64,000 bases of DNA from Chitinophaga qingshengii (GTDB lineage: Bacteria > Bacteroidota > Bacteroidia > Chitinophagales > Chitinophagaceae). Each line of letters opens with the position of its first letter. Positions within the stretch are counted from its first letter, which is position 1. Made by a program: the position numbers and the translations under genes. Positions 16,804-25,208 of this stretch are shown in pieces. The notes under the pieces were generated by a model that was not told where the DNA came from, ran no database searches, and saw only the letters and a list, made by a program, of their open reading frames with translations. Where the stretch lies: NCBI RefSeq assembly GCF_014529935.1, contig NZ_JACVFC010000002.1, positions 620,001 to 684,000 on the forward strand. Direction: 5' to 3'.

Positions 16804-17976
16804 CCGTTTCATGATCTCCATACAGGCGCGGGCGTTATGATAGGGACATTTCCATAATCCGGCTTTGTCCTCTTCCATTACAGTACCGTCTTCCCGGATA
16901 CCCCAGTACCATTCGCCCTGCGCTTTGTCCAGCAAGTGTTTTTCGGTGAACCGCCATACCTCCGCAGCTCTTTGCAGGAACCTGCCGGAGGGTTGCAGTT
17001 GCCAGGCATTCACAAACCCCACGATGGCTTCCGCCTGCGGCCACCAGTGTTTTTCCGCCACCGTATGCCGGGTTGCCGGTTCATATTCATACCACAGGCC
17101 ACCGTCACGGTCCAGCCCTTCTTCGGTAGCCAGCGCCATTTTCAGCGCCATCGCCCTGAAAGTGGCGATCAGCTCCTGGTTCTGTATTACCTGCGCCGCT
17201 TCCAGCAATAACCAGCTGGCTTCTATATCATGCCCGTAGGATACCGTATGCCCCTTTACCTGCCACTGCTCTTCAAAAAAAAGATGCAGATGCCCGCTCT
17301 TGCGGTCAATGATACGGTCTTTGAACAACCGCAATAAATCCTGGATATTCTTTTTCAGCGTACTTTCCGGCCACACCGTATATAGGTTGGCGTAAGCCTC
17401 CAGTATATGCAAATGAGTGTTCATGGTTTTCTTTTCGTTAGCGTCCTTTTCGCTGAGGCGCTGATCAGCCAAAGGTTTCCAGTCGCGCGTAAATGCCTCC
17501 AGGTAGCCACCGTGCCGGGGATCATAACTGTATTGCTGCAGGTTGTTGTACAAACGGATGGCAATAGCGCGTGCCGGTTCTTCTTTCGTAACCCGGTAAT
17601 ACTCGCTGTAGGCATAGATCGCAAAAGCGATCGCGTAGGTTTGTTTTTTGGTTTCCAGTGGCTGCCCCAGGTGGTCTACCGTCCAGAAAACGCCACCATG
17701 GACGGTATCCAGCAGCTGTTCCCTGAAGTAGGTTTCTGCCCGGCGCGCTACCGGCAAAAGGGAAGCATCTCCCAAAAGATGATAGGCAGCGGCGAAAGTC
17801 CACATAATACGTGCGTTTAGCACAGCGCCTTTAGGCGCCAACCGGTCTGGTGTATTACTATGATCTATCTTGCCATAAAAGCCACCCTGTTGTTCATCCG
17901 GCAGATATTGTTTCCAGTAATGCAGGATACGGTGTAATTCGGTTTGTAACGCCTGTTTCAATTCGTGTTGCATCAT
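16798..17976 (-). CDS. AGE family epimerase, probable cellobiose 2-epimerase
   Basis: A 392-residue (alpha/alpha)6-barrel sugar epimerase of the N-acylglucosamine 2-epimerase family. The size and the motifs GHDIEASWLL, EKHWWPQAEAIVGF and WKCPYHNARA, which carry the catalytic histidines, fit cellobiose 2-epimerase, which turns beta-1,4-linked glucosides into mannose-ended disaccharides. The frame is open to 18333, but the extra 119 residues lie over the transporter gene; the ATG at 17976 forms an ATGA overlap with the transporter stop, a sign of translational coupling. Together they suggest uptake and epimerisation of a disaccharide, as in beta-mannan use. No mannosylglucose phosphorylase lies nearby. 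Confidence 0.88.
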   Translation of the reverse strand: MMQHELKQALQTELHRILHYWKQYLPDEQQGGFYGKIDHSNTPDRLAPKGAVLNARIMWTFAAAYHLLGDASLLPVARRAETYFREQLLDTVHGGVFWTVDHLGQPLETKKQTYAIAFAIYAYSEYYRVTKEEPARAIAIRLYNNLQQYSYDPRHGGYLEAFTRDWKPLADQRLSEKDANEKKTMNTHLHILEAYANLYTVWPESTLKKNIQDLLRLFKDRIIDRKSGHLHLFFEEQWQVKGHTVSYGHDIEASWLLLEAAQVIQNQELIATFRAMALKMALATEEGLDRDGGLWYEYEPATRHTVAEKHWWPQAEAIVGFVNAWQLQPSGRFLQRAAEVWRFTEKHLLDKAQGEWYWGIREDGTVMEEDKAGLWKCPYHNARACMEIMKRL

Positions 17977-19355
17977 GAGTGAAGTTGTTGTTTGCGGACT
18001 GCCAGTTCTTTGCTGATAAAGGCGATGCGGTTTTCCGACAAAGGATATAAAACAATAAAAAGAATAGACAATAAAGATCCGGCAGCAGGCAGCCAGCTTA
18101 ACATCAGCACAATGCCCTGCTGGGTTATGTGTTGTTGTGTACTGTTGGCCTGAAAACCAAAATACCCCAGCAACCAGCCGGTGAGCGCACCACCGATAGT
18201 CCAGCCGAATTTTTGCGACATGGAGGAAGAAGAGAAAATGAGTCCCGTTGCCCGCCGCCCGTTTTTCCATTCGGAATAATCTGCAATATCGGCATACATA
18301 GACCATAACAGCGGAAACACCATACCCGCGCATATACTGATGATCAGCTGAAATACATAAATAAGTACCAGCTGTTCTTTTTGCAGCCAGTAAAAAATAA
18401 TGCTGCCTGCCGAAGCGATGATCATCGCTCCCAGGTAGGTGTTCTTTTTACCGATACGGTTCCCTACCGGCGATGCCAGCACCACGCCGAGGATATTGGC
18501 GCCCTGGCCAATCAGCAGGTAAAGTGTGGAATAAGTGACTTTTGTATGGCCCAGTTGAAAGGCAGCATCCTGCCGAATAAAATATTTGAAGTAATAGAGC
18601 GTAGCGCCATCGCGGATAGAATTGAAAATCAGCGCCGCCATACCGGCGCCCAGCAATATCCACCAGGGCTTATTTTGCCACAGATCACGCAGATCGTTCT
18701 TCAGGGAAGAAGACTGTTCCCCGGCTGACTGTACCCGTTCCTTCACCCAGGCGAAACATAACAGAAACAACCCTACGCAGATCAGTGCGATCACCATCAC
18801 GCCCAGCTGCCAGCCGCGCTGCGGAGAAGCGCGTTCGCTGAAGAGGTCTACCATTGGCTCAATAAGCGCTACGGCAAATAAACTGCCACCGAAAGCAAAC
18901 GCCATCCGGAAAGAAGCCAATGTATTCCTTTCACGGCCATCAGCCGAAATAACACCCAGCAAAGATGCATACGGCACATTGATCAATGAATAGATCATCA
19001 TCATGGCGGAGTAGGTAATGTAGACATAGATCAGTTTACCGGTGGGACTGTAATCCGGCGTTGTGAAGGTTAGTACGCCGATTACGCCGAAAGGTATCGC
19101 CATATAAAGCAGATAAGGCCGGAATTTCCCCCAGCGGGAGCTGGTCCTGTCGGCTATGGCGCCGACCACCGGATCGAAGAGGGTATCCCAGATACGGGTA
19201 ATAAGGAACATGGTACCTGCGGCCGCCGCGGTAATGCCCATGATATCAGTATAAAAAAACAACAGGTACATGCCGAACAGCTTCCAGAACATAGAAGAAG
19301 CCATATCGCCAAAACCGTAGCCGATTTTCTCCCGGAGCGTAAGTTGGTTGTCCAT
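17973..19355 (-). CDS. GPH-family sugar:cation symporter (MFS)
   Basis: A 460-residue inner-membrane transporter with about 12 hydrophobic segments. The N-terminus (KIGYGFGDMASSMFW) and the motif DPVVGAIADRTSSRWGKFRPYLL are signatures of the glycoside-pentoside-hexuronide:cation symporters, which import mono- or disaccharides with Na+ or H+. It is the first gene of a two-gene unit with the AGE epimerase, overlapping it by 4 bp, so the substrate is likely the disaccharide the epimerase acts on. Confidence 0.92.
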   Translation of the reverse strand: MDNQLTLREKIGYGFGDMASSMFWKLFGMYLLFFYTDIMGITAAAAGTMFLITRIWDTLFDPVVGAIADRTSSRWGKFRPYLLYMAIPFGVIGVLTFTTPDYSPTGKLIYVYITYSAMMMIYSLINVPYASLLGVISADGRERNTLASFRMAFAFGGSLFAVALIEPMVDLFSERASPQRGWQLGVMVIALICVGLFLLCFAWVKERVQSAGEQSSSLKNDLRDLWQNKPWWILLGAGMAALIFNSIRDGATLYYFKYFIRQDAAFQLGHTKVTYSTLYLLIGQGANILGVVLASPVGNRIGKKNTYLGAMIIASAGSIIFYWLQKEQLVLIYVFQLIISICAGMVFPLLWSMYADIADYSEWKNGRRATGLIFSSSSMSQKFGWTIGGALTGWLLGYFGFQANSTQQHITQQGIVLMLSWLPAAGSLLSILFIVLYPLSENRIAFISKELAVRKQQLHS

Positions 19356-19422
19356 AACGTGGTAATAAAGCTGGCTGTTTGTCAGGCAGCATTATCCCCC
19401 CAAATTACATTTTCTCTAAAAA

Positions 19423-20373
19423 TTATTTATCTAATTTGTTGTCCGGATTTTCAGCGGCGGGTTTTAATTCATAATGTACCGCATGTTGCAAGGTGCGGAT
19501 AGGCATTCCTATATGCGATGACCAGGCATTGGTGAATGCCGCTCCGAAGTAGAAGATAATGGAAGAATAAAACATAAACAGCAACAGCAGCACCGTAGAG
19601 GCAGAAGCGCCGTACAAGGTATTGATACTGCTATAAGTGAGTAATACTTTCAGGACAATTTTGCCGATGCTGAAAAGAATACCGGTCACCAATGCACCCA
19701 CCATACCTGGTTTCAGGCGTGGCCGCCCATCGGGGATAAAATAAAAAACAAGATAAAACCAGATGGTGACAATCAATACCGACAATACATAGTTGAGTGT
19801 ACTGTTGTAATAAGAAGCCAATGCCGGCAGATAAATACTGATATACTTTCCCAGGAAAGCCTGCGCCGCTTCCGCAATAATATCAATGAGAAACAGCAGT
19901 CCCGCAAAAAAAATCACCAGCACCCCTCTCAGCCGCGATAACATGATCTGCCCGAAATTAGCCTTGTGCACCTGTTTGATTTTCCACAATTCGTTGATGG
20001 AACCTTTAATGATCCTGAACAAGGTAGTAGCTACGAACAACAGAAAGAGAAATCCGGCGATACCGATGACCCAGTTTTGGGCGATACCCCGGAAAGCCCG
20101 CAGCGTTTGTACAATCGCCTCCGCAGTTTCAACGCCAAACAACGCTTCCAGCTGCATAGACAAACGCCTGCCCGGATGTTCGAGGCGGAAAATCATCCGC
20201 AACAGCTGAATGAGAATAACGAGGATAGCCGGTAATGCAAACGTGGTAAAAAACGCGGTAGCCCCCGCCAGCCGCAACGGATCATTAGCCTGTAAAGACT
20301 GATAGGCATCTTTAAAGGACAGCAGCAGGAGACGCCAGTAAGGCGGCCGTTTTGTTGTTGTAATATCACCCAT
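19423..20373 (-). CDS. YihY/BrkB-like inner-membrane protein
   Basis: A 316-residue membrane protein of the YihY (virulence factor BrkB) family with about six transmembrane segments, starting with GATAFFTTFALPAIL near residue 37. The function of the family is unsettled; the old ribonuclease BN label is not supported. The open frame reaches 20571, but the extra N-terminal part has no resemblance to the family and crosses the promoter; the ATG at 20373 is used. It is divergent from an AraC-type gene. Confidence 0.88.
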   Translation of the reverse strand: MGDITTTKRPPYWRLLLLSFKDAYQSLQANDPLRLAGATAFFTTFALPAILVILIQLLRMIFRLEHPGRRLSMQLEALFGVETAEAIVQTLRAFRGIAQNWVIGIAGFLFLLFVATTLFRIIKGSINELWKIKQVHKANFGQIMLSRLRGVLVIFFAGLLFLIDIIAEAAQAFLGKYISIYLPALASYYNSTLNYVLSVLIVTIWFYLVFYFIPDGRPRLKPGMVGALVTGILFSIGKIVLKVLLTYSSINTLYGASASTVLLLLFMFYSSIIFYFGAAFTNAWSSHIGMPIRTLQHAVHYELKPAAENPDNKLDK

Positions 20374-20422
20374 GTTTGAAACCCGATCCGTAATTACTAC
20401 ATTTACGGTGTAACCGCAAACG

Positions 20423-20430
20423 CAAATATA
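20423..20430 (-). promoter_or_regulatory. -7 box of the YihY-like gene
   Basis: Minus-strand TATATTTG is a full match to TAnnTTTG, 49 bp before the ATG at 20373. No convincing -33 element was found. Confidence 0.45.
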
Positions 20431-20487
20431 ACAGAAAAAATCAAGGCTGTCGTGGCGAACAGCTTCATCCAAACTGAAATACGGATC

Positions 20488-21306
20488 ATGAAGGCAACGG
20501 TACAGCAGCCCTGCGCAGAACTGAAAGATGCGATTGACTATTACTGGTACCATGAAACACCGAAGCTGCAACAGTCGGTGTATAACATCCCTTTTTTACA
20601 CCAGGAGCTGGTCATCAATCTGGGCGGCGCTTTTACGATGACGCCACAGGGACAGGACCCGTTTGCCTATAGCCGTTCCGGTGGTATATCCGGTCTGTTT
20701 TCACAACCGGTGATGACAAGGGTATCCGGTCACTATAAAGCTATCGGTATCCTGTTTAAACCTTTTGGACTATACCGGTTGTTTGGCTTATCCGCTGCTA
20801 TGCTGCAAGCAGGGCCATTATCCGGCAATCAGCTGTGGGGAGCGTTTACCGGCCAGCTGGTAGAACAACTGGAGGCGCAGCCTTCAGCAGCAGAGAAGTT
20901 AAAAACGCTGGAACGTTTCCTGCTGGCGCATGCGCGTCCTCATGTGGTACCTTCCGTGATCACAGACCACAGTCTGCCTGTAAGCCTGACGCGGGGGCAT
21001 ATCAAAACCCTGCAACAAGCACAGCAGGTGTCTCCCAAAAAATATATTCAACAGTTTCAACAAGCGGTAGGCAGTACGCCTAAAAAATATATCCAGTTAC
21101 AACTGATCAATGCCTCATTGGCGCAGATAGCCGATAATCCCGCGATACCACTCACCGAAGTGGCTTACGATAATGGATTCTACGACCAGGCGCATTTTAT
21201 CCGGGTGTTTAAATCATTTGCAGGTATGACACCGTTGCAATATAAGAAGGCCGTACAGGCAGGATTGGTACAGGTTTCTTTTCCGAATGCTATCATTCAA
21301 CGATAA
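20488..21306 (+). CDS. AraC family regulator with DUF6597-like sensor half
   Basis: A 272-residue regulator. The N-terminal half (AELKDAIDYYWYHETP, then a QELVINLGG stretch) resembles the sensor domain found in many Bacteroidota AraC proteins. The C-terminal half carries an AraC-type helix-turn-helix, ending with VAYDNGFYDQAHFIRVFKSF and TPLQYKK. The open frame begins at a GTG (20452); the ATG at 20488 is the better start. The target is unknown; candidates are the reductase and hydrolase genes downstream. Its stop overlaps the 3' end of the frameshifted convergent gene by 14 bp. Confidence 0.87.
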   Translation: MKATVQQPCAELKDAIDYYWYHETPKLQQSVYNIPFLHQELVINLGGAFTMTPQGQDPFAYSRSGGISGLFSQPVMTRVSGHYKAIGILFKPFGLYRLFGLSAAMLQAGPLSGNQLWGAFTGQLVEQLEAQPSAAEKLKTLERFLLAHARPHVVPSVITDHSLPVSLTRGHIKTLQQAQQVSPKKYIQQFQQAVGSTPKKYIQLQLINASLAQIADNPAIPLTEVAYDNGFYDQAHFIRVFKSFAGMTPLQYKKAVQAGLVQVSFPNAIIQR

Positions 21307-21564
21307 AAAGGCCACGGGATTCCCAGTAGGCATAGGTTTCATCTGACATGCCGCAGGCGCGCATCATACCGGTAAGATCTTCCCCTTCCATACTCCAGTC
21401 CACCGCGCTATCTGCCCATCTTCATAATTTTTCACCGCATAACATTTCCCCTTTGCGCACACTTCCCTCACCACGGCAGCCTTCGCATCTGCTATCTTGT
21501 CTACCTCTCCGGAAGCCGCCAGCCACCGGCGAAAGATATCCTCTTTTAACTCCGTCAGTTGCAT
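21293..21564 (-). pseudogene. Small conserved-looking gene broken by a 1-bp frameshift
   Basis: From the ATG at 21564 the frame reads MQLTELKEDIFRRWLAASG... to NYEDGQIARW and then runs off into unrelated residues and a stop at 21364. In the neighbouring frame the sequence continues sensibly from the same point as DWSMEGEDLTGMMRACG, then SDETYAYWESRGLFIVE, and stops at 21293. The whole span is 272 bp, one base short of 91 codons, so a single base deletion near 21405-21420 explains it. I do not recognise the family. A sequencing error could also explain the break. It fills most of the gap between the AraC and reductase genes. Confidence 0.65.
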
Positions 21565-21599
21565 ATTATTTTTTTCATTTCGTAAGGTCGGAAAATTTT

Positions 21600-21630
21600 A
21601 TACAATTTTTTGTATTCGGCGTTGCCGAAT
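21600..21630. promoter_or_regulatory. Two adjoining palindromes before the RibD-like reductase gene
   Basis: ATACAA-TTTT-TTGTAT (21600-21615) is followed directly by ATTCGGC-GTT-GCCGAAT (21614-21630), both perfect inverted repeats. The second ends 8 bp before the ATG. They could be operator sites or RNA hairpins near the ribosome start. Confidence 0.5.
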
Positions 21631-21638
21631 TTTGCGAT

Positions 21639-22181
21639 ATGAAAAGAAAAGTAAACCTATACATCGCCATTAGCCTGGACGGTTACATCGCGGATGAAAA
21701 CGGACAACTGGAATGGCTGACAGGATTGCCCAATCCGGAAAAAACGGATTATGGATTCGCTGATTTTTTTGCTACTACGGATACAACGCTGCTGGGTTAT
21801 AAAACCTATGCACATATTTTAGAGCTGGCAGACACTTATCCACATCCGAACCACGCCAATTATGTGTTTACGCGCAGCGAAAGACCGGCAGCGCCGCATG
21901 TTACCTTTGTACATGGCGAAGATATTCCTGGTTTTGTACAACAGCTGAAAGCACAGCCGGGAAAGGACATCTGGCTGATAGGCGGCGGTGAACTGAATGC
22001 GGTAATGCTGGAACATGATCTCATTGATCACATCACACTGCATATTATGCCGGTGGCATTGGGTAAAGGCAGACCATTATTTGCCGACAAAGCCTTTGAA
22101 AAACAGTTTACAGTAGAAGGGACGAAGATGTATCAAAGTGGCGCTATTGAAACGATGATGACGATTACACCAGCTGAATAG
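21639..22181 (+). CDS. RibD C-terminal/dihydrofolate reductase-like protein
   Basis: A 180-residue protein with the DHFR fold of the RibD C-terminal family. The N-terminus KVNLYIAISLDGYIA and the later IWLIGGGELNAVML and LHIMPVALGKGRPLF are typical; the family binds NADPH and reduces pteridine-like or other substrates, and individual members are mostly uncharacterised. The frame is open back to 21348; the ATG at 21639 matches the family start. Two palindromes lie directly upstream, and a hydrolase gene follows 101 bp downstream. Confidence 0.87.
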   Translation: MKRKVNLYIAISLDGYIADENGQLEWLTGLPNPEKTDYGFADFFATTDTTLLGYKTYAHILELADTYPHPNHANYVFTRSERPAAPHVTFVHGEDIPGFVQQLKAQPGKDIWLIGGGELNAVMLEHDLIDHITLHIMPVALGKGRPLFADKAFEKQFTVEGTKMYQSGAIETMMTITPAE

Positions 22182-22251
22182 AAAACAGCGGTTATGACTG
22201 CGGTACTACAACATTCCTGCTGGTTATATTGTTAAGAGCATTCGTGTTGAA

Positions 22252-22265
22252 TTGATACGCATCAA
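22252..22265. promoter_or_regulatory. FNR-type palindrome before the alpha/beta hydrolase gene
   Basis: TTGAT-ACGC-ATCAA matches the FNR consensus TTGAT-N4-ATCAA exactly and is embedded in longer arms GTGTTGA...TCAACAC (22244-22268). It ends 17 bp before the ATG at 22283, so it would repress if it acts at this promoter. Confidence 0.45.
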
Positions 22266-22282
22266 CACAAAAATTATTCAAT

Positions 22283-22972
22283 ATGACAATAAAAAATGTA
22301 GTACTCGTACATGGGGCATTTGCCGATGGCTCGGGGTACAAAGGTCTTTATGAAAACCTTACCCGTCAGGGTTATAACGTGAGTATCGTACAAAATCCAT
22401 TGACTTCCCTCCAGGATGACGTGACGGCTACTCACCTGGTATTGGATGCACAGGATGGCCCCACGATACTGGCAGGCCATTCCTGGGGCGGAGCGGTGAT
22501 CACCGAAGCGGGTAATCATCCCAAAGTAGCGGCCCTGGTATATATCGCTGCCTTCCAGCCGGATAATGATGAAACTGCCCTGCAATGGTTCCGGTCTGCC
22601 CCGCCGGCACCTGAAAACGGTATATTACCGCCGAATGAAAAAGGTATCGTCTATTACGATAAGGCAAAGTTTCACGCCGGTTTCTGTGCAGACCTGAGCG
22701 AAGATGAGGCAGCTTTTATGTACGCTTCACAAGGAGCCTTTTATGGCGAATGTTTCCTCACTCCTATTACTGCTGCTGCCTGGAGAAACAAACCCTCCTT
22801 TGGTATTGTGGCGACCGACGACAAAAGCATCCACCCCGATATTCAACGCAATATGTATCAGCGCTCCAATACGAAAGTCACTGAAATCAAAGGCAGTCAT
22901 GTTGTTTATATCTCCAGGCCGGAAGATGTAGCTGCTGTGATTACGGAAGCAGCGCGACAGGTATCCAACTGA
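22283..22972 (+). CDS. Alpha/beta hydrolase
   Basis: A 229-residue serine hydrolase of the small EstA/salicylate-esterase-like group. The oxyanion region LVHGAFADG (8-16), the nucleophile elbow GHSWGG with Ser67 and the catalytic His206 in KGSHVV are present; the acid is probably Asp in the VATDDKS stretch. No signal peptide, so cytoplasmic. Substrate unknown. A strong terminator follows 18 bp after the stop, so this gene ends its transcript. Confidence 0.88.
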   Translation: MTIKNVVLVHGAFADGSGYKGLYENLTRQGYNVSIVQNPLTSLQDDVTATHLVLDAQDGPTILAGHSWGGAVITEAGNHPKVAALVYIAAFQPDNDETALQWFRSAPPAPENGILPPNEKGIVYYDKAKFHAGFCADLSEDEAAFMYASQGAFYGECFLTPITAAAWRNKPSFGIVATDDKSIHPDIQRNMYQRSNTKVTEIKGSHVVYISRPEDVAAVITEAARQVSN

Positions 22973-22990
22973 TTTCATTTATATCCTTTG

Positions 22991-23025
22991 AGCCCCATTT
23001 ACGATCACCGTAAATGGGGCTTTTC
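22991..23025 (+). terminator. Rho-independent terminator after the hydrolase gene
   Basis: Arms AGCCCCATTTACG and CGTAAATGGGGCT (13 bp, perfect) with a 5-nt loop, followed by TTTTC. The inner stem TTACGA-TC-ACCGTAA nearly equals the palindrome 18 bp further on. Confidence 0.85.
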
Positions 23026-23031
23026 ATAATA

Positions 23032-23089
23032 TTACGAAATACCGTAAATAACTCAGCTTCTCTTTTTTATTTATAATATTGATTATCAA
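23032..23089. promoter_or_regulatory. Paired palindromes before the ten-gene operon
   Basis: TTACGAAATACCGTAA (23032-23047) and TTGATTATCAA (23079-23089) lie 31 bp apart, the second 51 bp before the first ATG. The same pair (15 of 16, and 11 of 11 on the opposite strand, 30 bp apart) stands before the Crp/Fnr gene at 35494-35550. I take them as shared operator sites. Confidence 0.65.
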
Positions 23090-23140
23090 TTATTTGTAAA
23101 AAGGCATCCGAATTGACTTACCCGGACAAACTATTTACAA

Positions 23141-23773
23141 ATGAAACCATCTACCAACTTATTGTCGCCCGACAATCATGCGCTTATCCTGATCGACTAT
23201 GAAGGACAAATGGGTTTTGCCACCAAAAGTATCGCCTTAAGCGAGCTTAGGACCAACACCGCTATCGTTGCAGGAGCTTCCAGGATTTTTAATGTACCAA
23301 CCGTTGTGACAACTGTAGCAGAAGAATCTTTTTCAGGACCTGTATTTCCAGAGATCGAAGAATTTTATCCACAGGCTACTTCCGGTTACATTGACCGCAC
23401 CACAATGAATACCTGGGAAGATGAAGCAGCCTACAAAGCCATTACCGGCAAAGGCAAAAAGAAACTGGTGATGGCCGGTCTGTGGACAGGTGTTTGTATC
23501 GTAGGCCCGGCATTGTCTGCGCTGGAAGAAGGCTACGATGTATATGTGATCACAGATGCCTGCGGCGATGTAAGTGCGGAAGCACACGAACGTTCTGTTC
23601 AACGCATGATACACGCAGGTGTAAAACCGGTCACGTCTATTCAATACCTCCTGGAGTTACAACGTGACTGGGCCCGCCAGGAAACCTATAAGGCCGTTAC
23701 CGACCTGATGAAAAAATACGGTGGCGCCTATGGTATCGGTATCCATTATGCCCACAATATGCTGAAACACTAA
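23141..23773 (+). CDS. Isochorismatase family hydrolase (YcaC-like)
   Basis: A 210-residue cysteine hydrolase of the isochorismatase fold. Asp19 (LIDY) and Cys119 (GLWTGVC) are two of the three catalytic residues; the region RTTMNTWED (86-94) matches YcaC-type proteins more than nicotinamidase or isochorismatase. The natural substrate of YcaC-like hydrolases is unknown. First gene of a run of ten plus-strand genes with gaps of 4-27 bp, preceded by the paired palindromes. Confidence 0.88.
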   Translation: MKPSTNLLSPDNHALILIDYEGQMGFATKSIALSELRTNTAIVAGASRIFNVPTVVTTVAEESFSGPVFPEIEEFYPQATSGYIDRTTMNTWEDEAAYKAITGKGKKKLVMAGLWTGVCIVGPALSALEEGYDVYVITDACGDVSAEAHERSVQRMIHAGVKPVTSIQYLLELQRDWARQETYKAVTDLMKKYGGAYGIGIHYAHNMLKH

Positions 23774-23797
23774 GCCACCAGTTAAAACCTGTTCCAA

Positions 23798-25189
23798 TTG
23801 CCTGTCAAACGCCTTCCCCGTCCCATTGGACTTTCTGTACTTGTTATTACCTGTCTTTTATCCGTTACCCGGACAAAGGGGCAAAGTTTTAAACTCATGC
23901 GCTTCGATGAAGATTATTCAAATTTCAGCGACTCTACCCCTCATCTCTACCGGAAAATAAAATACCACCGCTTATCAAAAGATGGCAATACGTATGCTTC
24001 ATTTGGTGGTTCAGCCAGGTTAGAGTATGTAGATTTTAACAATGAAGACTGGGGCAGGCTGGGCATTGGGCACAATGGTTTTCTCCTGCAGCGTTATGAT
24101 CTGCACGCGGATCTGCATCTGCAAAATAGTTTCCGGTTTTTTACACAGATCAGAAGCGCCTGGGAAAGTGGCCGAAAGAATGGGCCTCGTCCTATTGATG
24201 AAGACCATCTGAATATACAGCAACTCTTTTTTGATACTAAAGTCATTAACCGGAATGATCAAACACTCACTATCCGTGCAGGAAGGCAGGAATTGGATTA
24301 TGGGAGTGGCAGGCTTATTTCCGTAAGGGAAGGTCCTAACCTGAGATTGTATTTCGACGGTGCCAAACTCATGTACACCACGCCCAAATGGAGTATCGAT
24401 GGATTTGTGATGATGGCCGATACTATCAATACAGGTGTATTCGACAATAAATCAAGCAAAGAAGTGAATCTCTGGGGCGTATACAGCAAAACCATCTTTC
24501 CTGCATTTCCCAATGTAGATCTGTATTACATCGGCATCAAAAGAAACCTTTCAGTATTTGAAGAAGGGCCCGGCCGTGAATTGCGTCACACCATCGGCAC
24601 CAGAATCTGGCGATACGGAGGAGGGTTTATCTACAACTTCGAAGGCGCCTATCAATTCGGCTCTTTTGGCAATGGTCGTATTAGTGCCTGGACCGCCTCC
24701 GTAGAAGCGGGATATCTTTTTGAGGACGTATCCGGTAAACCATCCATTAACCTGCGTAATGATTATATCTCAGGCGATCGGCACAAGGGAGATGGCAATC
24801 TGCAATCATTTAATCCGATTTATCCCAAGGGCGGGTATTTCGGGTTTAGTCCGCAGATCGGCCCGGTGAACCTGATAGACCTGCATCCCTATGCCACCAT
24901 CAATATAGGCCGGAAGATGCTCGCACAGGCAGACATCGTGCTAAACTGGCGCTACTCATTGCAGGATGGTATTTACCGGCCCGGCGGAGGTTTCAATCTG
25001 CCGGGAGCGACCTCCCGGGAAAGACATATCGGCACAGCCTATCTCGCCAGCATTGTATACAGTATGAATACATACATGTCCCTTAACTGCGGCCTTCAAT
25101 ATTTTAAGACCGGTGCTTTTATCCGGGATATGACAGCATCCCCCAAGGATGGTTTATTCATTAATACAAGACTCAGTTTCAAGTTCTAG
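23798..25189 (+). CDS. Alginate-export-like outer-membrane porin
   Basis: A 463-residue protein with a signal peptide (cut after about residue 28, TKGQ) and a body of alternating beta-strands ending in the aromatic FINTRLSFKF typical of outer-membrane barrels. The GSARLEY start and the RAGRQELDYGSGRLI motif are those of the alginate export (AlgE-like) domain family, which in many bacteria is a general porin and not an alginate channel. The only start that keeps the signal peptide is the TTG at 23798; an in-frame stop lies at 23783. Second gene of the operon. Confidence 0.8.
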   Translation: MPVKRLPRPIGLSVLVITCLLSVTRTKGQSFKLMRFDEDYSNFSDSTPHLYRKIKYHRLSKDGNTYASFGGSARLEYVDFNNEDWGRLGIGHNGFLLQRYDLHADLHLQNSFRFFTQIRSAWESGRKNGPRPIDEDHLNIQQLFFDTKVINRNDQTLTIRAGRQELDYGSGRLISVREGPNLRLYFDGAKLMYTTPKWSIDGFVMMADTINTGVFDNKSSKEVNLWGVYSKTIFPAFPNVDLYYIGIKRNLSVFEEGPGRELRHTIGTRIWRYGGGFIYNFEGAYQFGSFGNGRISAWTASVEAGYLFEDVSGKPSINLRNDYISGDRHKGDGNLQSFNPIYPKGGYFGFSPQIGPVNLIDLHPYATINIGRKMLAQADIVLNWRYSLQDGIYRPGGGFNLPGATSRERHIGTAYLASIVYSMNTYMSLNCGLQYFKTGAFIRDMTASPKDGLFINTRLSFKF

Positions 25190-25208
25190 CATACAAAAAC
25201 GAAACACC

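Noticed and set aside
17977..18333. N-terminal extension of the AGE epimerase
   Set aside because: It lies fully within the symporter gene in another frame; the ATGA overlap at 17973-17976 gives the natural start and the normal family length.
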